The notes below the pieces were generated by a model. The model saw nothing but the letters and a program-made list of their open reading frames with translations. It did no database searches and was not told the DNA's origin. A DNA stretch of 64,000 bases, from the NCBI GenBank assembly GCA_964570285.1, contig CAZMXP010000004.1, positions 62,001-126,000 on the forward strand, read 5' to 3'. Below are positions 15,297 through 23,890 of this stretch, piece after piece; the first letter of the stretch is position 1; each line of letters opens with the position of its first letter. Both the position numbers and the translations under genes were made by a program. The DNA comes from CAZMXP01 sp964570285 (GTDB taxonomy: Bacteria > Planctomycetota > PLA2).

Positions 15297-18034
15297 TGGT
15301 CGCCCGTCATGTGGACGAAGATGCCCGCGTTGGTGGTGGCGAGCTTGCTCAGGAACTCGAGATCCACCCCGGTGTTGCCCATCGCGATCACGTGGACGCG
15401 GAGGCGGGCGAAGCGGTTGCGCTCGTTGAACCAGGAGAGCAGTTCGTCCGCCTTGGTGATCTCGCCGTCGGTCGGGGTGCCGTCCGTGAGGAAGAAGAGC
15501 GTGTCGGGGGTGTCGGCGAACGAGGGGCTGAATCCGCCCCCGGCGCCCTGCATGCCGAGGATCGCCTTCAGGGCGTCGTAGTAGTTGGTCTGGCCGCTCG
15601 GGGCGACGTTCTGGATCGCGCTGATCGCGTTGGCGCCCATCGCGCCGGCGGGGACGGGGAAGTCCTGCCAGATCTTCACGCGGTCGTTGAAGAAGACGAC
15701 GTTGAGGCGCGTGCGAGGGTCGAGTTCGCTGATCGCCTGCGTCAGCTCCTCCTTCGAGACGCCGATGCGGGTGTTCGCGGTGTACTTGCGGCCGAGCCGC
15801 TGCTGCCACGCCTCCGAGACGGAGAAGCCCTGCAGCATCGACTCGCTGATGTCGAGCACGTAGCCGACCGCGCGCGCGTAGACCTTGAGGCCGTAGTAGG
15901 TGGGGGGCTTCTTCGTCGTGTCGGCGTACCGCCCCGCGTCCGGCTTGGTCTCCCTCTCCTTCGCCGCTTCCGCCTCCGCCTCCTTCTCGATCTGCTCGCG
16001 GCTCTTCTGCTCGAGTTCCGCGAACTTCTTCGCCTTCACCCACCAGGTGCGCCACATCTCGGCGGGCCAGTCCCGGTCCATGCCGGTGAGCGCCTTCAGC
16101 GCCGTGCGGATCTCGTCGTGGACGCGGCCGCCCTCCTGGTCGAGGCGGCCGATCAGCATCTCGACGGCGTCGGTGGAGCCGATCGCCTTGAACGCCTCGC
16201 AGGTCGCGACCTTGAGCTGCCAGTCGCGGCTCATCAGGTTGCGCTCGAAGAGCGGGATCTGCGCCTTCGCCGCGTCGCCGAAGAGCCCGAGCGCGTCCAT
16301 CGCCGCCATGCGCACCTTGCCGCTCGACGTGTCGCCGGTGAGCCGCGCGAACGCGGGCAGCGACTCCGTGTCCTTCAGCAGCGCGAGCGCGCGCATCGCG
16401 TTGCACTTCACGAGCCAGAAGCCGTCGTCCAGCGCCGTGCGCAGCACCGGGATCGCCTCGGTGTCGCCGAGTTCGCCGAACGTGCGGCAGAGCGCGGCGC
16501 GGCCGAGCTTGCCCGCGCGCGTGAACCCCTCGCCGCGCAGGTAGGCGAGCACCTCCTTGTCCTCGGTGCGCGCGAGCACGAGCGCGATCACCTCGCGCAC
16601 CCGGTCGCTGTCCTTGCTGTCCATCAGCGAGACGAGCAGCCGGGCGGTCTTGACGTTCTGGCAGCGCTCGAGCCCCCGGATCTTGCCCGAGAGGAGCTGG
16701 ATGTCGGCCTCGTTCGCGATCTCGCGCAGCTCGCGCGAGCTCGCCTCCTCGACGTCGACCTCCTTCTCGCCCTCCTTCCGGGACGCGCTGACGTCGCGCC
16801 GCCGGTTCAGCACCCGTTCCCGCCAGCGGTCGTCCACGTACTCCGGCGCCTGCCCGAAGGCGGCCTTGCAGGCGACGCGCGCCTCCTCGGCGTTGCGCAG
16901 CCGCTGCACGAAGGCGACGAAGGGATCCTTGTCCTCCGCGAGGAAGATGTCGAACCACGACCACGACCGCACGTGCATGTCGAAGTCCATCTGCTTCGCC
17001 GTCGCGGCCTGGAACATCCGTTCCACCGGGTCGCGGTCGGGGCCGCGGCCGGCGATCTTCTTCGCCTTGTCGTCCCAGCCCGACCCCGGCCCGCTGACGG
17101 TGACGCCCTCGTACGCGCAGTAGGTCGAAAAGTCGAAGGCGCGCGGATGCAGCTTGCTGAGCCAGTGCGCCGCGCCGCGGAAGATCCACTGCGGCAGGTA
17201 CTTCTCGTGCACGCCCGACGAGTGGTAGGTCGAGATGCAGAGGTGGCCGATCATGTGGCGGCAGGTGAAGTGGAGGTCGTCGTCGTCGCGCCCCGCGATG
17301 ATGAAGCCGTTGCCCGCGAGGCCGTCCACGAGCTTGCCCGCGCCGCCGCCGTAGAGCAGGTTGGTCTGCGCGTTGCCGAGCTGGTCCTGCGAGAAGCGCT
17401 GCCGCGTGCCCTCCGACCGCACGAGGATCATCATGGAGCGCATCGAGCGCACGCTGCCGAAGTACTTCTCGAAGTCCGACCGCGCCTGCTCCGCCCGCTG
17501 CAGGTAGAGGTGCAGCATCTCGTGCTGGTCCATGATGCGCGGGCCGCCGTTCGCCGTCTGGATCTTCAGGTTGCCGAGGTCGGTCACGAAGACGTAGTGC
17601 GGCGACATCGCCACCTCGATCTTCTTGCCGCCGATCGCGCGCATCTTCTCCCGCGCCGCGAGCACGATCGGCACGTCGGTGTCGGCGTTCTCCTTCGCGT
17701 CGCCGCTGCAGTTGGGGCAGTTGGCCCAGTTCGGGAAGGGGCAGCACTTCTTCTCCGCGCACATCGTGCAGGAGATGCGCCAGGAGACCGCGTGGCGCCG
17801 CAGGAAGCAGGCCATGCGCGGGCTGAGCCAACAGGCGTCGTTCCACTCCTTGGGCGGGTTCACGCCGGGGTGGATGCCCGCGTTCGTGGCCGGGCAGGGG
17901 TCGGGATCGGCCGGGGGCGCCTTCGGACAGCGCAGGAAGAGGTAGGAGGCGTTGCCCTCGAGGCAGGTGCACTTGGCGTCCTGCGCGAGCAGCGCCTGGG
18001 CGAGGAGCAGGAGTACGAAGAGGCCGCGCTGCAC
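15293..18034 (-). CDS. Large secreted protein: degenerate metallopeptidase-like domain, HEAT repeats, VWA domain
   Basis: 913 residues. A signal peptide (VQRGLFVLLLLAQALLAQ) is followed by a Cys-rich stretch, then a region resembling gluzincin peptidases: CRHMIGH...LPQWIFRGAAHWL aligns by eye with HExxH...LPxWLxEGxAxYL but lacks the catalytic Glu and the third ligand, so it is probably inactive. Residues about 430-640 are HEAT-type helical repeats. Residues about 720-910 are a von Willebrand A domain with MIDAS motif DISES and later FLTDGTPTDG. Expected in the periplasm or on the surface, in protein-protein contacts. GTG start is set by a perfect TATAAT 6 nt upstream and the signal peptide; the open frame extends further upstream without support. 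Confidence 0.85.
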   Translation of the reverse strand: MQRGLFVLLLLAQALLAQDAKCTCLEGNASYLFLRCPKAPPADPDPCPATNAGIHPGVNPPKEWNDACWLSPRMACFLRRHAVSWRISCTMCAEKKCCPFPNWANCPNCSGDAKENADTDVPIVLAAREKMRAIGGKKIEVAMSPHYVFVTDLGNLKIQTANGGPRIMDQHEMLHLYLQRAEQARSDFEKYFGSVRSMRSMMILVRSEGTRQRFSQDQLGNAQTNLLYGGGAGKLVDGLAGNGFIIAGRDDDDLHFTCRHMIGHLCISTYHSSGVHEKYLPQWIFRGAAHWLSKLHPRAFDFSTYCAYEGVTVSGPGSGWDDKAKKIAGRGPDRDPVERMFQAATAKQMDFDMHVRSWSWFDIFLAEDKDPFVAFVQRLRNAEEARVACKAAFGQAPEYVDDRWRERVLNRRRDVSASRKEGEKEVDVEEASSRELREIANEADIQLLSGKIRGLERCQNVKTARLLVSLMDSKDSDRVREVIALVLARTEDKEVLAYLRGEGFTRAGKLGRAALCRTFGELGDTEAIPVLRTALDDGFWLVKCNAMRALALLKDTESLPAFARLTGDTSSGKVRMAAMDALGLFGDAAKAQIPLFERNLMSRDWQLKVATCEAFKAIGSTDAVEMLIGRLDQEGGRVHDEIRTALKALTGMDRDWPAEMWRTWWVKAKKFAELEQKSREQIEKEAEAEAAKERETKPDAGRYADTTKKPPTYYGLKVYARAVGYVLDISESMLQGFSVSEAWQQRLGRKYTANTRIGVSKEELTQAISELDPRTRLNVVFFNDRVKIWQDFPVPAGAMGANAISAIQNVAPSGQTNYYDALKAILGMQGAGGGFSPSFADTPDTLFFLTDGTPTDGEITKADELLSWFNERNRFARLRVHVIAMGNTGVDLEFLSKLATTNAGIFVHMTGDH

Positions 18035-18040
18035 GGGAGG

Positions 18041-18046
18041 ATTATA
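18041..18046 (-). promoter_or_regulatory. -10 box TATAAT of the VWA/HEAT gene
   Basis: Consensus TATAAT exactly 6 nt before the GTG at 18034: the clearest leaderless start in the window. Confidence 0.7.
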
Positions 18047-18104
18047 CAGGGGGGGCGCGGGGGCCCCCCCGCGCCCCCCCGGGATGGGCCTTGGCCCCCG
18101 ATGG

Positions 18105-18110
18105 TAGCCT
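18105..18110 (+). promoter_or_regulatory. -10 box TAGCCT of glgA
   Basis: TAGCCT, 6 nt before the ATG at 18117. Confidence 0.4.
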
Positions 18111-18116
18111 CTGCGC

Positions 18117-19535
18117 ATGCGCGTCCTCCATGTCGCGATGGAGTGCGTCCCCTTCTCGAAGGTGGGGGGGATGGCGGACGTCGTCGGTTCGCTGCCGGGC
18201 GCGCTGGACGGCCTCGGCGTCGAGAGCACGGTCTTCACGCCCTACTACCCGCAGATCTACAGGAAGGAGGCCGGCAAGGAGATCGCCGCGTTCGACGTGT
18301 GGATCGCGGAGAAGCCCCACCGCGTGACGCTGCGCCGCGCGAACGACGGGGCGATCCTCGTCGACCAGCCGACCGCGTTCGACCGGCCGGGGGTCTACGA
18401 CGACCCGCGCACCGGCGAGGGGTTCAAGGACAGCCTCTACCGCTGCGTGATCCTGCAGCAGGCCGCGCGCCTCGCGCTGCGCGACGGCCATGTCGAGGCG
18501 GACGTCGTCCACTGCCACGACAACCACACCGGTCTGCTGCCGGTCTACCTGAAGGACGACGGCGGCCCGCCGAGCGTCTTCACGATCCACAACCTCGCCT
18601 ACCAGGGCATCTACGGCCGCGGCGAGTTCTGGGTCACCGGGCTGCACACCGACCGCTTCTTCGGCCACTCGGCCTTCGAGTTCTACGGCGACCTCTCGCT
18701 GATGAAGGCGGGGCTCTCGTTTGCCGACCTCGTCACGACGGTGAGCCCCGGCTACGCCGCCGAGATCGTGACGCCGGCGCACGGCCACGGCCTCGACGGC
18801 GTGCTGCGCAACCTGGGCGACCGCCTCGTCGGCATCCTCAACGGCATCGACACGAAGCTCTGGGACCCCGGCACCGACCGGGCGCTCGCCGCGACCTTCA
18901 CCGCGACGCGCATCGCGGGACGCAAGCAGTGCACGCGCGCGCTGCGGGAGCGCGCGGGGCTCAGGGACGATCCGTCCGCGCCGCTCTGCGGCATGGTCTC
19001 GCGCGTGACGCACCAGAAGGGTCTCGACCTCGTGGGCGCGATCCTCCCGTGGCTCGTGCGCCGGGGCGCGCAGGTCGTGCTGCTCGGCTCGGGGGACGCC
19101 GCGATCCTCGACCTCTTCCGCGGCGCCACCGGGCGCTGGCCCGGGCAGGTCGCGCTGCTCGAGGGTTACGACGAGGCGCTTTCGCACCAGGTCTACGCCG
19201 GCATCGACCTCTTCCTGATGCCGTCGCGCTTCGAACCCTGCGGCCTCTCGCAGATGTACGCGATGCGCTACGGCGCGGTGCCGGTCGTGACGAAGATGGG
19301 CGGGCTCAAGGACACCGTCACGCCCTTCGACGACGACCGTCCCGACGGCGTCGGCGTGCTCGCCGACTGGGCGAGCGCGGAGTCGCTGCAGGGCGCCGTC
19401 GACTACGCGCTGACGCTCTTCGGCCAGCCCGACAAGTGGAAGCGCATCCGCAGGAACGCGATGCAGCGCGACCTCTCGTGGGATGCGAGCGCCCGCGCCT
19501 ACGTCGACGCCTACGAGCGGGTGCGGCGCCGTTGA
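18117..19535 (+). CDS. glgA: Glycogen synthase (ADP/UDP-glucose, GT5)
   Basis: 472 residues, normal length for bacterial GlgA. The nucleotide-sugar loop is KVGGMADV (residues 15-22, usually KTGGLADV). Further GT5 marks are HCHDNHTGLLP, IHNLAYQG, LNGIDTKLWDP, and the C-terminal MPSRFEPCGLSQMYAMRYG around the catalytic Glu and sugar-binding loop. It extends alpha-1,4-glucan chains in the cytoplasm. Its stop overlaps the TTG of a ROK sugar kinase by 4 nt, so glucose phosphorylation and glycogen synthesis appear to be made together. Divergent from the VWA gene. Confidence 0.95.
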   Translation: MRVLHVAMECVPFSKVGGMADVVGSLPGALDGLGVESTVFTPYYPQIYRKEAGKEIAAFDVWIAEKPHRVTLRRANDGAILVDQPTAFDRPGVYDDPRTGEGFKDSLYRCVILQQAARLALRDGHVEADVVHCHDNHTGLLPVYLKDDGGPPSVFTIHNLAYQGIYGRGEFWVTGLHTDRFFGHSAFEFYGDLSLMKAGLSFADLVTTVSPGYAAEIVTPAHGHGLDGVLRNLGDRLVGILNGIDTKLWDPGTDRALAATFTATRIAGRKQCTRALRERAGLRDDPSAPLCGMVSRVTHQKGLDLVGAILPWLVRRGAQVVLLGSGDAAILDLFRGATGRWPGQVALLEGYDEALSHQVYAGIDLFLMPSRFEPCGLSQMYAMRYGAVPVVTKMGGLKDTVTPFDDDRPDGVGVLADWASAESLQGAVDYALTLFGQPDKWKRIRRNAMQRDLSWDASARAYVDAYERVRRR

Positions 19536-20380
19536 GCCTCCTCGCGGCGGACGTCGGCGGCACGTCGATCCGCGCCGCCCTCGTGGACGACCGCGGGACC
19601 ATCCTCGAACGCGGCGAGGCGCCCACCCCGCAGGATCCGCGCGAGGGCGTCGCCGCGGTCGCGAGCCTCTGGAAGCGCTGGGACCCGCGGGCGCCGCGCG
19701 GCCTCGTGATCGCGGGGGCGATCCGCCCCGGGACCGGCGAGATCACGCAGTCGCCCAACCTGCGGCGCTGGGAGGGGACGCGCCCCGGCGCCGCGCTCTC
19801 CTGCGTCGTCCATAACGACGCCAACGGCGCACTGCTCGGCGAGCGCTGGACCGGCGCGCTGCGGGGCTGCGGGTCGGCGGTGATGCTCACGCTGGGCACC
19901 GGCGTCGGCGGCGGCGTGCTGATGGGTGGGACGCTCTGGGAGGGGGCGACGGGCTGCGCCGGGGAGGCGGGGCACCTGCCGGTGCACCCCGACGGCCCCG
20001 TCTGCGGGTGCGGCTCCCGCGGCTGCCTCGAACTCTACGCGAGCGCGAACGCCGTCGCGAAGGCGGCCGGCACGCGCGACGCGAAGGAGGCCTCGGATCT
20101 CGCCCGCCGCGGCGAACCGCGCTCCCGCGGCGCCTTCGATCGCGCCGCGGAGGCGCTCGGCATCGCCCTCGCCGGCCTCGCGAACGTCCTGAACCCGGAG
20201 GTCTTCTGCCTCGGCGGCGGCCTCTCGAACGCGTTTGACCTGTTGCAGCCGACGCTGCTGCGCGTGCTGCGCGCACGCGCCTTCCGCCTCGCCACCGAGT
20301 CGCTGCGCGTGATCCCGGCCGGTCTCGGCGGCGACGCCGGCCTCGTCGGCGCCGCGTGGGCGGCGGCCGCCTCCCGATAG
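19532..20380 (+). CDS. ROK-family sugar kinase (glucokinase-like)
   Basis: 282 residues. N-terminal phosphate loop ADVGGTSIRAALVD, second motif GTGVGGGVLMGGTLWEG, and the zinc-binding ROK signature: a His in GHLPVHPDG followed by CGCGSRGCLE. This is an ATP-dependent hexokinase-type fold; glucose is the likely substrate given the coupled glycogen synthase, but other ROK sugars are possible. TTG start inside TTGA, overlapping the glgA stop; no better start fits the N-terminal motif, which begins only four residues later. Confidence 0.9.
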   Translation: MSLLAADVGGTSIRAALVDDRGTILERGEAPTPQDPREGVAAVASLWKRWDPRAPRGLVIAGAIRPGTGEITQSPNLRRWEGTRPGAALSCVVHNDANGALLGERWTGALRGCGSAVMLTLGTGVGGGVLMGGTLWEGATGCAGEAGHLPVHPDGPVCGCGSRGCLELYASANAVAKAAGTRDAKEASDLARRGEPRSRGAFDRAAEALGIALAGLANVLNPEVFCLGGGLSNAFDLLQPTLLRVLRARAFRLATESLRVIPAGLGGDAGLVGAAWAAAASR

Positions 20381-20409
20381 CCGCGGAGACGCGTGCCCTC
20401 CCCGGATGC

Positions 20410-20415
20410 GACAAT
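20410..20415 (+). promoter_or_regulatory. -10 box GACAAT of the nitroreductase gene
   Basis: GACAAT, 10 nt before the ATG at 20426. Confidence 0.4.
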
Positions 20416-20425
20416 CGCGGCCGCG

Positions 20426-21043
20426 ATGGACCTCGAAGACGCGATCCGCACGAGGCGCAGCACGAAGAGCTTCCGCCACGACCGCCCCGTGACCGACGGG
20501 ATGCTGCGGCGGATCTTCGATCTCGTGCGCCTGAGCCCCACCTCCTACAACCTGCAGCACCAGCGCTTCGTCGTCGTGCGCGACCACGGACGGCGCCAGC
20601 GGCTCATGGAGGCGTGCTACGGGCAGAAGCACGTCGGCGAGGCGCCCTGCGTCGTGGTCGTCGCGGCCTGGCTCGACGCGCACACCGACGCGGCGCGCGC
20701 GAACGGCCACGCGCCCGAGGAGGTGCTCGACCGGCTCGTGCCGTTCATCGAGCGCGCCTACGCCGACCGCCCGCAACTCCAGCGCGACGAGGCCATCCGC
20801 AGCGCGTCGCTCGCGTCGATGACGCTGATGCTCGTCGCGACCGCTGAGGGGCTCTCGACCTGCCCGATGATCGGTTTCGAGCCCGCAAAGGTCCGCGAGA
20901 TCGCGGGGCTCGACGACCGCCACATCCCGGTGATGCTGATCGTGCTCGGCGTCGCGGGCGAGGGCGAGCCCTTCCCGACGAGCCGCTTCCCGCTCGCCGA
21001 CTCGGTGAAGCTCGAATCGCTCGACGGAAGGGGGCTCGCATGA
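20426..21043 (+). CDS. Nitroreductase-family FMN oxidoreductase
   Basis: 205 residues. FMN-binding lead-in AIRTRRSTKSFRHD, then LSPTSYNLQHQRFVVV (the S-P-x-S-x-N/Q flavin contact) and the C-terminal GLSTCPMIGFEP with a Gly-rich end typical of the family. It reduces nitro- or quinone-type substrates with NAD(P)H; the physiological substrate is unknown. The ATG at 20426 fits both the family N-terminus and the -10 box. It overlaps the next gene (ATGA) by 4 nt, so a lipoprotein is co-translated. Confidence 0.88.
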   Translation: MDLEDAIRTRRSTKSFRHDRPVTDGMLRRIFDLVRLSPTSYNLQHQRFVVVRDHGRRQRLMEACYGQKHVGEAPCVVVVAAWLDAHTDAARANGHAPEEVLDRLVPFIERAYADRPQLQRDEAIRSASLASMTLMLVATAEGLSTCPMIGFEPAKVREIAGLDDRHIPVMLIVLGVAGEGEPFPTSRFPLADSVKLESLDGRGLA

Positions 21044-22269
21044 GGCGCGCGCTGCTGCCGCTCCTGCTCGTGGGGGGCTGCCTGCACTACGAGATCTCCG
21101 TCGAAACCGCCGTCGCCGCCGACGGCGCGACGAGGCGCGAGATCCGCATCCGCGAGACGTCGGAGGAGCCCAAGACCTGGAAGAACCTGGTCCCCCCCGG
21201 CCCCCCCTACGTCTTGGAAGGGGACGAGGCCACCGGATTTGTCGCGAAGGCATCGCAGAAACCCGGCACGCACGGGAGCGGCCTCCACTACCGCACCGGG
21301 AAGGAGGAGGAGGGGGGCGCCCACGTCTCGGGCAGCGTGACGGTCGAGGTGACCGACCTGAGGGTCGGCAAGCTCTACGTCTACCGCGAGCGCTTCCCGA
21401 CGGCGATCGATCCCGAGCGCTTCCGCCGCGAACTGCCCCTGTGGATGGAGCGGTCGCTCGCGGTAGGCGTCGAGGCGATGCGCCTCATGCACCCCGACAT
21501 CGACTGGGCGCCGGTCGAGGCGCACGTGCGCGGCACGGTGCTGCCGCAGCTCGAGAAGTCGATGCTCGCGATCCACTCGGCGCTGCAGGTGCTGATCGCC
21601 GACGGCCGGGCGCACCACTACGGCAACGACTTCGAGGCGTGGCGCTCCCATCCGCAGGCGCGGGTGCTGCTCGCGGAGATGGAGCGCTACGGGCTGCGGC
21701 GCAAGGCGGAGGCGAAGGCGCCGCGCACGGTCCGCGAGTTCTTCGACGAGGCCTCGTGGGAGCACCCGCTGGCGCTGCTCGACCTCTTCTTCCGCCCGCT
21801 GAAGGCGGAGCTGCGCGCGCTCGTCGACAAGTCGATCCTCGAGCCCAGCGAGGGCGCGCCCGACCGTTTCGAGGAGGTGATGGACAAGCTCTACCCCGAG
21901 GGGGAGGTGCGCGACAAGCTCGAACGCGACGGCCTCGCGTGGCTGATCAGCCTGCTCGGCGCCCCCGCCGTCATCGGCATCGTCGACCAGCACGACCTCC
22001 GCTTCGGCGTGCTGCTGCCGGGCCAGCTCCTCGCGACGAACGGCGAGCCGTCGGGCGACCTCGGCGTGCGCTGGCAGCTCGACAACGCAGACCTCTTCCT
22101 CGTCGGCCCCGAGCTCTCGGCGGTCTCCTTCCTGCCCGCCGAGGGCGAACCGCAGGGCCGCTGGCGGCTCAGGAGCCTGCTCGCGATCCGCGACGCGCTG
22201 CTCGACGGCGACGAGGAGCCCGACCTGCTCAAGGCGATCGAGAGGGCGCGGGCGGAGGCGTCGGGTTGA
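21040..22269 (+). CDS. Unrecognised lipoprotein
   Basis: 409 residues. Short signal peptide with lipobox LVGGC (acylated Cys14), so it is lipid-anchored at the cell envelope. The mature part is soluble, rich in charged helices (residues 130-330), with no motif that I recognise. It follows the nitroreductase with an ATGA overlap. The last 41 bases overlap the 3' end of the convergent GNAT gene. Composition and codon use resemble its neighbours. Confidence 0.75.
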   Translation: MRRALLPLLLVGGCLHYEISVETAVAADGATRREIRIRETSEEPKTWKNLVPPGPPYVLEGDEATGFVAKASQKPGTHGSGLHYRTGKEEEGGAHVSGSVTVEVTDLRVGKLYVYRERFPTAIDPERFRRELPLWMERSLAVGVEAMRLMHPDIDWAPVEAHVRGTVLPQLEKSMLAIHSALQVLIADGRAHHYGNDFEAWRSHPQARVLLAEMERYGLRRKAEAKAPRTVREFFDEASWEHPLALLDLFFRPLKAELRALVDKSILEPSEGAPDRFEEVMDKLYPEGEVRDKLERDGLAWLISLLGAPAVIGIVDQHDLRFGVLLPGQLLATNGEPSGDLGVRWQLDNADLFLVGPELSAVSFLPAEGEPQGRWRLRSLLAIRDALLDGDEEPDLLKAIERARAEASG

Positions 22270-23206
22270 CCGCGACCATCGCGAGCGTGTCGAACGCCTG
22301 CTCCGCGAAGCGGCGCTTGTACTCCATGTCCATGCCGAGGTCGTAGGTCGCGACCCCCTCGGCGGCGAGCGCGTCGATCTGCGCGACCTGCAGCGCGTTG
22401 CCGAGCGAGAGGCGCGCGAACGCCTGGTCGTAGCTGAACTGGAAGCCGCGGTAGATGCCGTGCGCGACGCCCCCGAGCACGTAGCCGACGTCGCTCCCGC
22501 GCTGCCGCGCGAGAAGGAGCCGCAGCGACCCGGAGGCATGGAGCCGCGCGGCCAGCGCGCGGTAGAAGCGCTGGAGCGGGCGGTCGAAGAGGCCCGTGGA
22601 GGCGGCTCCTTTCCAGCTCCGCGCCTCGATCGCGACGAGGCGATCGATCAGGGGGTCCGGGGGCAGCGAGACGCGCTCGAACGTGATGCCCGCCCGGGCG
22701 GCCCGCCGCAGCGTCTCCCTGACCTGTTTCCTGAAGTGGGGCGTGCGGCGCGAGAGATAGCCCCCGAGCCCCCCGGTGATGTCGGCGCGGCGGCGCGTGA
22801 TCCCTCCCTCGGGCCGCCACCGCCCGACGGACGCATCGAGGATCCCCTGCAACAGCCTCGACTTGGGCGGGATGCCGTTGAGCAGCAGCAGGTCCCAGCG
22901 TCGGCCGGCGCAGAGCTCCCGCAGCAGCGCCGGCGACCCGGCGCCGACCAGCGGAGAGGCAAATCCCCAGACGTGCTCGAGCGGCAGCAGCAGCACGCGG
23001 CCCGACGGCAGCGTCACCGATTGCAGCACGACATGGTCGGCGCCGCGGCGGCCGGCGAGGAACTCGCCCCCGCCGGGCCAGGCGTCCGCCGCGGCGAGGA
23101 TCCAGTCGGCGCTCGTGCAGTAGCGGTCGATCTCCTCCGCGCGCGCGACGGCGGCGTCGTAGCCGCTGCTCCCGGCCTCGAACCGCGCGCGCGTCAGCCG
23201 CTCCAT
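22229..23206 (-). CDS. GNAT-type acyltransferase (FemAB/Acetyltransf_6-like)
   Basis: 325 residues with two GNAT-like halves. The second half shows the usual marks of this group: RKQVRETLRRAARAGITFERV, a central LLLARQRGSDVGYVLGGV strand pair, and FQFSYDQAFARLSLGNALQ, which matches the YxxxxxxxxPG/SxGxxL acyl-CoA region of FemAB-like and cellulose-biosynthesis CelD-like enzymes. It may acylate a polysaccharide, peptidoglycan precursor or small molecule; context gives no clue. The start is fixed by TAAGAT 9 nt upstream. Confidence 0.75.
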   Translation of the reverse strand: MERLTRARFEAGSSGYDAAVARAEEIDRYCTSADWILAAADAWPGGGEFLAGRRGADHVVLQSVTLPSGRVLLLPLEHVWGFASPLVGAGSPALLRELCAGRRWDLLLLNGIPPKSRLLQGILDASVGRWRPEGGITRRRADITGGLGGYLSRRTPHFRKQVRETLRRAARAGITFERVSLPPDPLIDRLVAIEARSWKGAASTGLFDRPLQRFYRALAARLHASGSLRLLLARQRGSDVGYVLGGVAHGIYRGFQFSYDQAFARLSLGNALQVAQIDALAAEGVATYDLGMDMEYKRRFAEQAFDTLAMVAVNPTPPPAPSRSP

Positions 23207-23215
23207 GCGGCGTGC

Positions 23216-23221
23216 ATCTTA
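23216..23221 (-). promoter_or_regulatory. -10 box TAAGAT of the GNAT gene
   Basis: TAAGAT, 9 nt before the ATG at 23206; its first three bases are the TAA stop of the upstream response regulator. Confidence 0.5.
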
Positions 23222-23890
23222 CGGCTCGACGAGGCCCTCGCGGATCGCGTAGCGGACGAGGTCGACGCGGTCGTGGATCTGCAGCTTGCGCATGATCGAC
23301 TGCTGGTGGGCGTCGATCGTCTTGCTGCTGCGGAAGAGTTCCTTCGCGATCGACGCGCGGGAGAGGCCGCGGCCGATCATGCGCAGCACCTGCTGCTCGC
23401 GCGAGGTCAGCAGTTGCGACCGCGACGCGGGCTTCTCGGCCTTGCGGCCGGGGCGGCCCGCCGCCACCGGGCAGCGCTCCTCGACCGACGGCGAGAGCAC
23501 GAACTCGCCGCGCGCGACGCGGCGGATCGCGCTGACGATCTCGTCGGGGTCGTCCCCCTTGCTGAGGTAGCCCCACGCCCCCGCCTCGACGGCGGCGTCG
23601 AGGTAGTGGTCGCGCACGTAGGCGGAGAGCATCAGCACCCGCGCGTCGGGGCAGCGGCGCGAGATGTCGGCCAGCGCCTCGAAGGGGTCGGGCCCGGGCA
23701 TCTCGATGTCGAGGGTGATCACGTCGGGGCGCCGCTGCACGACCTCCTGCACGAGGCCCTTCGCGTCGGGCAGCCAGCCGACGAAGGCCATGCCCGGGTC
23801 GAGCGAGATCTTCAGCTTGAGCCCCTCCGCGAGGAAGGCGTGGTCATCCACGCAGAGCACGCGGATCGGTGCGTTGACCTGTCTCATCAT
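23219..23890 (-). CDS. NarL/LuxR-family response regulator
   Basis: 223 residues. Receiver domain 9-125 with acidic pocket D15/D16 and phosphoacceptor D61 (ITLDIEMPG), then a basic linker and a LuxR-type HTH at about 155-220 (LTSREQQVLRMIGRGLSRASIAKEL, SSKTIDAHQQSIMRKL). It binds DNA when phosphorylated, presumably by the upstream kinase. Its start (ATGATG) lies 47 nt inside the kinase gene, so expression is tightly coupled. Two adjacent ATGs are possible. Confidence 0.9.
   Translation of the reverse strand: MMRQVNAPIRVLCVDDHAFLAEGLKLKISLDPGMAFVGWLPDAKGLVQEVVQRRPDVITLDIEMPGPDPFEALADISRRCPDARVLMLSAYVRDHYLDAAVEAGAWGYLSKGDDPDEIVSAIRRVARGEFVLSPSVEERCPVAAGRPGRKAEKPASRSQLLTSREQQVLRMIGRGLSRASIAKELFRSSKTIDAHQQSIMRKLQIHDRVDLVRYAIREGLVEP

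Noticed and set aside
15053..18000. Very long plus-strand frame running up to the ROK kinase
   Set aside because: Only the last 282 codons (from 19532) encode a real protein; the rest is antisense to the VWA/HEAT gene or out of frame with glgA.
18049..18080. G/C hairpin between the VWA/HEAT gene and glgA as a terminator
   Set aside because: The two genes diverge, so no transcript should end here; the hairpin arises from two opposed copies of the G-run word and its loop would be only two bases.
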